Below the pieces are notes generated by a model that saw only the letters and a program-made list of their open reading frames with translations, had not been told where the DNA came from and did no database searches. 64,000 bases of DNA. Origin: Bacillota bacterium. GTDB taxonomy: Bacteria > Bacillota > Sulfobacillia > Sulfobacillales > Sulfobacillaceae. Positions 61,408 to 64,000 of this stretch are shown one piece after another. The stretch spans positions 103,297-167,296 of the forward strand of contig JAKACZ010000003.1 of NCBI GenBank assembly GCA_021820965.1. Direction: 5' to 3'. Every line of letters starts with the position of its first letter. Position 1 is the first letter of the stretch. The translations under genes were made by a program, and so were the position numbers.

Positions 61408-62793
61408 ATGTCTTCTTCCGAATTGGTGGGCGTGGTGGGGCTGGGTGTCTCAAACCGGCCCCTGGTTCCATTTCTCTTGGCACAAGGACACAAGGTGGCG
61501 GTGTTTGACCGTCGCCCAACAAAAGATATCGAACAGGACCTCATCACCCTGGGTGTTACCGGCGTCAGCGTCTATGGCGGCGGCGATTATCTTCGGGCGC
61601 TGGCACACGAGCCAGTGGCCACGGTGTATCTGACCCCGGGCATGCGCAAGTACGGGCCGGAATTGGATCAGTTGCGTCAACGAGGTATACGTTTTAGCTC
61701 CGAGATGGAATTATTTATGCAAAGGTGCCCAGCGCCGGTTATCGGCATCACCGGGTCCGCCGGTAAAACCACGACCACGACATTGGTGGGAGAGTCGCTA
61801 AGGCGCGATGGCCGCCGGCCGGTCTTTGTCGGCGGCAATATCGGGCAGCCGCTTTTGCCGCGCCTGTCCGAGATAGCAGCGGACAGCTGGGTGGTGCTCG
61901 AACTCTCCAGTTTTCAGTTGGAGTTGCTGCGCCAAAGCCCACATGGGGCCGCCCTGCTTAACCTGGCGCCCAATCATCTGGATATCCATCGAGACTATCA
62001 GGACTACAAAGCGGCTAAGGCTAACATTGCCCGATTTCAAAGCAAGGAAGACTGGGTGGTCCTACCTTACAGCGACGACGAAGTGCTGAGCCTGGTGAAA
62101 GACACGGATGGCCGCCGGGTATTCTTTTCATTGGAACAAGAAATACCGCACGGCGCCTATGTGAGTGATGGCCGGCTATGGTGGCGCGGAGGGAACGGCG
62201 GCATGGCCGTCATCAATCAGAGCGATCTTAAACTGATCGGGGCGCATAACGTCGCCAATGCGCTCGCGGCCATTGCCATTGTTGCGTCGGCGGGCGGCGA
62301 CGTACGGGCAGCCGCCGAAGTATTGCAGCACTTTTCCGGGGTGCCGCATCGTCTGGAAGTTGTACGCGAGGTGGGCGGCGTGACCTACATCAATGACTCC
62401 ATCGCCACCGCACCCGACCGCACCCGGGCCGCACTAGCGGCGATTCGCCAACCTATGGTGTTGCTGTTGGGTGGATACGACAAAAAGCTGAACTATGATA
62501 CATTAGGCGAAGCACTTCGGCATAGCACCGTGCGCATGGTCGTGGCGATGGGCGAGATTCAGGAGATCATTCGCGACATGGTGAACCGTTACACCGACAT
62601 CGAAGTGCGGTCAGCCGATAACTTTGATGACGCGGTGGCCGAAGCTAGCCGCCAAGCGCGACCGGGGGAAGTCGTGCTGTTGTCGCCGGCGGCCGCCAGT
62701 TACGACATGTTCTCAAATTTTGAGGCCCGGGGCCAAAGATTTCGCGAGCTGGTGGGCATGTTAAATCACAGTCGGTCGGGATTGATCGAGTAG
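61408..62793 (+). CDS. murD: UDP-N-acetylmuramoyl-L-alanine--D-glutamate ligase MurD
   Basis: 461 residues. Adds D-glutamate to UDP-MurNAc-L-Ala. P-loop VIGITGSAGKTTTTTLVGESL, LELSSFQLELL, LNLAPNHLDIHRDYQDYKAAK, DSIATAPDRTRAAL and LLLGGYDKKLNYDTL are all MurD features. The ATG at 61408 gives the normal N-terminal Rossmann domain (LVGVVGLGVSNRPLVPFLL). It has moved away from the division cluster, where it usually lies between mraY and ftsW. Seven bases separate it from aspB. Confidence 0.93.
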   Translation: MSSSELVGVVGLGVSNRPLVPFLLAQGHKVAVFDRRPTKDIEQDLITLGVTGVSVYGGGDYLRALAHEPVATVYLTPGMRKYGPELDQLRQRGIRFSSEMELFMQRCPAPVIGITGSAGKTTTTTLVGESLRRDGRRPVFVGGNIGQPLLPRLSEIAADSWVVLELSSFQLELLRQSPHGAALLNLAPNHLDIHRDYQDYKAAKANIARFQSKEDWVVLPYSDDEVLSLVKDTDGRRVFFSLEQEIPHGAYVSDGRLWWRGGNGGMAVINQSDLKLIGAHNVANALAAIAIVASAGGDVRAAAEVLQHFSGVPHRLEVVREVGGVTYINDSIATAPDRTRAALAAIRQPMVLLLGGYDKKLNYDTLGEALRHSTVRMVVAMGEIQEIIRDMVNRYTDIEVRSADNFDDAVAEASRQARPGEVVLLSPAAASYDMFSNFEARGQRFRELVGMLNHSRSGLIE

Positions 62794-62854
62794 CATAAGC
62801 GGCCGAACGGGCCGACATCGGCGGAAAGAAAATTTGATGGAGGGCATAAAGCCG

Positions 62855-64000
62855 ATGCAACGCCATGACATTCGCAACATTGCCATCATCGCGCACGTAG
62901 ACCATGGCAAAACTACCTTGGTCGATGGAATGTTGAAGCAGAGCGGAACGTTCCGCGATCCAAGCCATATCGCGGAGCGAATACTGGACTCCAACGACTT
63001 GGAGCGCGAGCGGGGCATTACGATTTTAGCGAAGCACACCGCTGTCACCTATCGGGACGTAGTGATTAATATTGTGGATACGCCCGGCCATGCCGACTTC
63101 GGCGGGGAGGTGGAGCGCATCCTCAGTATGGTGGATGGGGCGCTCCTGATCGTCGACGCCCACGAGGGCCCCATGCCGCAGACTCGTTATGTACTGCAAA
63201 AAGCGCTCAATGCGGGCCTCAAGCCTATCGTGGTGCTCAACAAGATGGATCGCGACGGCGCGCGGCCGGCGGAAGTGCATGAAGCGGTCTTGGAATTGTT
63301 TGTGGATCTGGAAGCAGCGGACGATCAGCTGGATTTTCCGGTGTTATATGCGTCGGCAAAACAGGGAATTGCCTCCACGACGCCGCAGCTTTCACCCGAC
63401 GGCAGCCTGCAACCGCTGTTTGACACGATTCTCGAGTATATTCCCCACCCAGTCGGCGACGCCTCGGCGCCCCTGCAAATCTTAGTAACGACCCTGGATC
63501 ATGACGACTACGTCGGCCGCATGGCCATTGGAAGAGTGCGCCAGGGCACGCTGAAGGCGGGACAAATGGTAGGGGTGGCACACGCCGACGGTAGTCTGGA
63601 CCGGGTTCGGCCGTCCAAACTGTTTGGCCGCATGGGGCTGAAACGCACCGAACTGGCCGAGGCGACGGTGGGGGACATCGTGACGCTGGCCGGTCTGAAC
63701 GCCGTCACCATTGGCGACACGATCACCGATCCGGACACCCCCAGCCCGCTGCCGCCGATTACGGTGGATGAGCCGACGCTCACAATTCTGGTGGGCGTCA
63801 ACACGAGCCCATTTGCCGGTCAGGACGGGCAGTACGTTACCTCGCGGCACTTGCGCGAGCGCCTGTATCGCGAAAGGGAGCGCAATGTCGCTCTGCACGT
63901 AGAGGACACCGAGGACGCGGAAGTTTTTCGGGTATCCGGCCGCGGTGAACTGCACATTGGCATTCTTTTGGAGGAGATGCGGCGGGAAGGCTATGAGATG
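62855..64000 (+). CDS. typA: Translational GTPase TypA/BipA, N-terminal part
   Basis: First 382 residues; the gene runs off the window. G1 loop [16 protein letters not shown]2/switch I region [15 protein letters not shown]3 [14 protein letters not shown]4 NKMDRDGA and G5 SAKQG are present, followed by domain 2 and the start of the EF-G-like domain ([20 protein letters not shown]). TypA acts on the ribosome under stress and in assembly. The RERERNVAL segment is typical of TypA rather than LepA or EF-G. ATG at 62855 follows GGAGGG. Confidence 0.95.
   Translation, partial: MQRHDIRNIAIIAHVDHGKTTLVDGMLKQSGTFRDPSHIAERILDSNDLERERGITILAKHTAVTYRDVVINIVDTPGHADFGGEVERILSMVDGALLIVDAHEGPMPQTRYVLQKALNAGLKPIVVLNKMDRDGARPAEVHEAVLELFVDLEAADDQLDFPVLYASAKQGIASTTPQLSPDGSLQPLFDTILEYIPHPVGDASAPLQILVTTLDHDDYVGRMAIGRVRQGTLKAGQMVGVAHADGSLDRVRPSKLFGRMGLKRTELAEATVGDIVTLAGLNAVTIGDTITDPDTPSPLPPITVDEPTLTILVGVNTSPFAGQDGQYVTSRHLRERLYRERERNVALHVEDTEDAEVFRVSGRGELHIGILLEEMRREGYEM

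Noticed and set aside
1-64000. CRISPR arrays, rRNA and tRNA genes
   Set aside because: No regularly spaced repeats, no rRNA landmarks and no cloverleaf with a T-arm GTTCRANNC box were found by reading; a dedicated tRNA search was not possible.

Overview
The window is a chromosomal segment of an endospore-forming Firmicute. It carries the sporulation genes spoIIGA, sigE, sigG and spoIIR, a PRC-barrel ylmC/ymxH gene, an alpha/beta-type small acid-soluble spore protein and a SpoVD-like PBP with PASTA repeats. Gene order follows the Bacillus subtilis chromosome over most of its length: pbpB-spoVD-murE...ftsA-ftsZ-spoIIGA-sigE-sigG, ylmC-ylmD-ylmE-sepF-ylmG-divIVA-ileS-lspA-rluD, pyrR-pyrBC-carAB-pyrK-pyrD-pyrF-pyrE, rqcH. 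Fairly high G+C, frequent GTG/TTG starts and the type of mobile-element relics suggest a thermo-acidophilic lineage such as Sulfobacillus; that placement is inference, not proof.

Layout. 1-14.2 kb: a dense cell wall and division operon (pbpB end, spoVD, murE, murF, mraY, ftsW/spoVE, murG, murB, murA, a DUF881 gene, sbp, ftsA, ftsZ). murC and a recognisable ftsQ/divIB are absent, and murD sits 55 kb away at 61.4 kb. 14.2-20.5 kb: the sporulation switch. A decayed TnpB-like gene separates ftsZ from spoIIGA, and a 1.1-kb gene-free block with possible group II intron remains separates sigE from sigG. 20.5-24.4 kb: accessory block with an HTH-TPR regulator, a 51-residue exported peptide gene and two paralogous lipoproteins. 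24.4-31.7 kb: core ylm/sepF/divIVA/ileS/lspA/rluD genes, ileS being behind a T-box leader. 31.6-42.4 kb: large accessory island with a MscS channel, truncated and frameshifted genes, two toxin-antitoxin-like pairs and a candidate RiPP cluster, ending in an IS630 relic. 42.5-52.6 kb: complete de novo pyrimidine operon behind a PyrR attenuator. 52.6-64 kb: rqcH, an MFS pump, D-amino-acid aminotransferase, trmL, a cation exchanger, SASP, a creatininase-family protein, aspartate aminotransferase, murD and the start of typA.

Most interesting content. (1) At 37.3-41.4 kb an E1/ThiF-like enzyme with an N-terminal peptide-recognition-like domain lies downstream of an 18-codon gene (product MEIRRVTAGPDDTIWYFI), a frameshifted second copy ending TWYFI and a third more decayed copy. 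A divergent operon encodes two regulators and an MFS exporter. This looks like a small ribosomally made, modified peptide system of a kind I do not recognise. (2) At 20.6-22.3 kb an XRE-TPR regulator is followed on the same strand by a 51-codon exported peptide gene too short for routine calling, an arrangement like PlcR-PapR or NprR-NprX quorum sensing. (3) Sporulation promoters can be read directly: a sigma-F/G site ahead of sigG-spoIIR, a long-spacer spoIIG promoter, and a sigma-G-like site ahead of the SASP gene.
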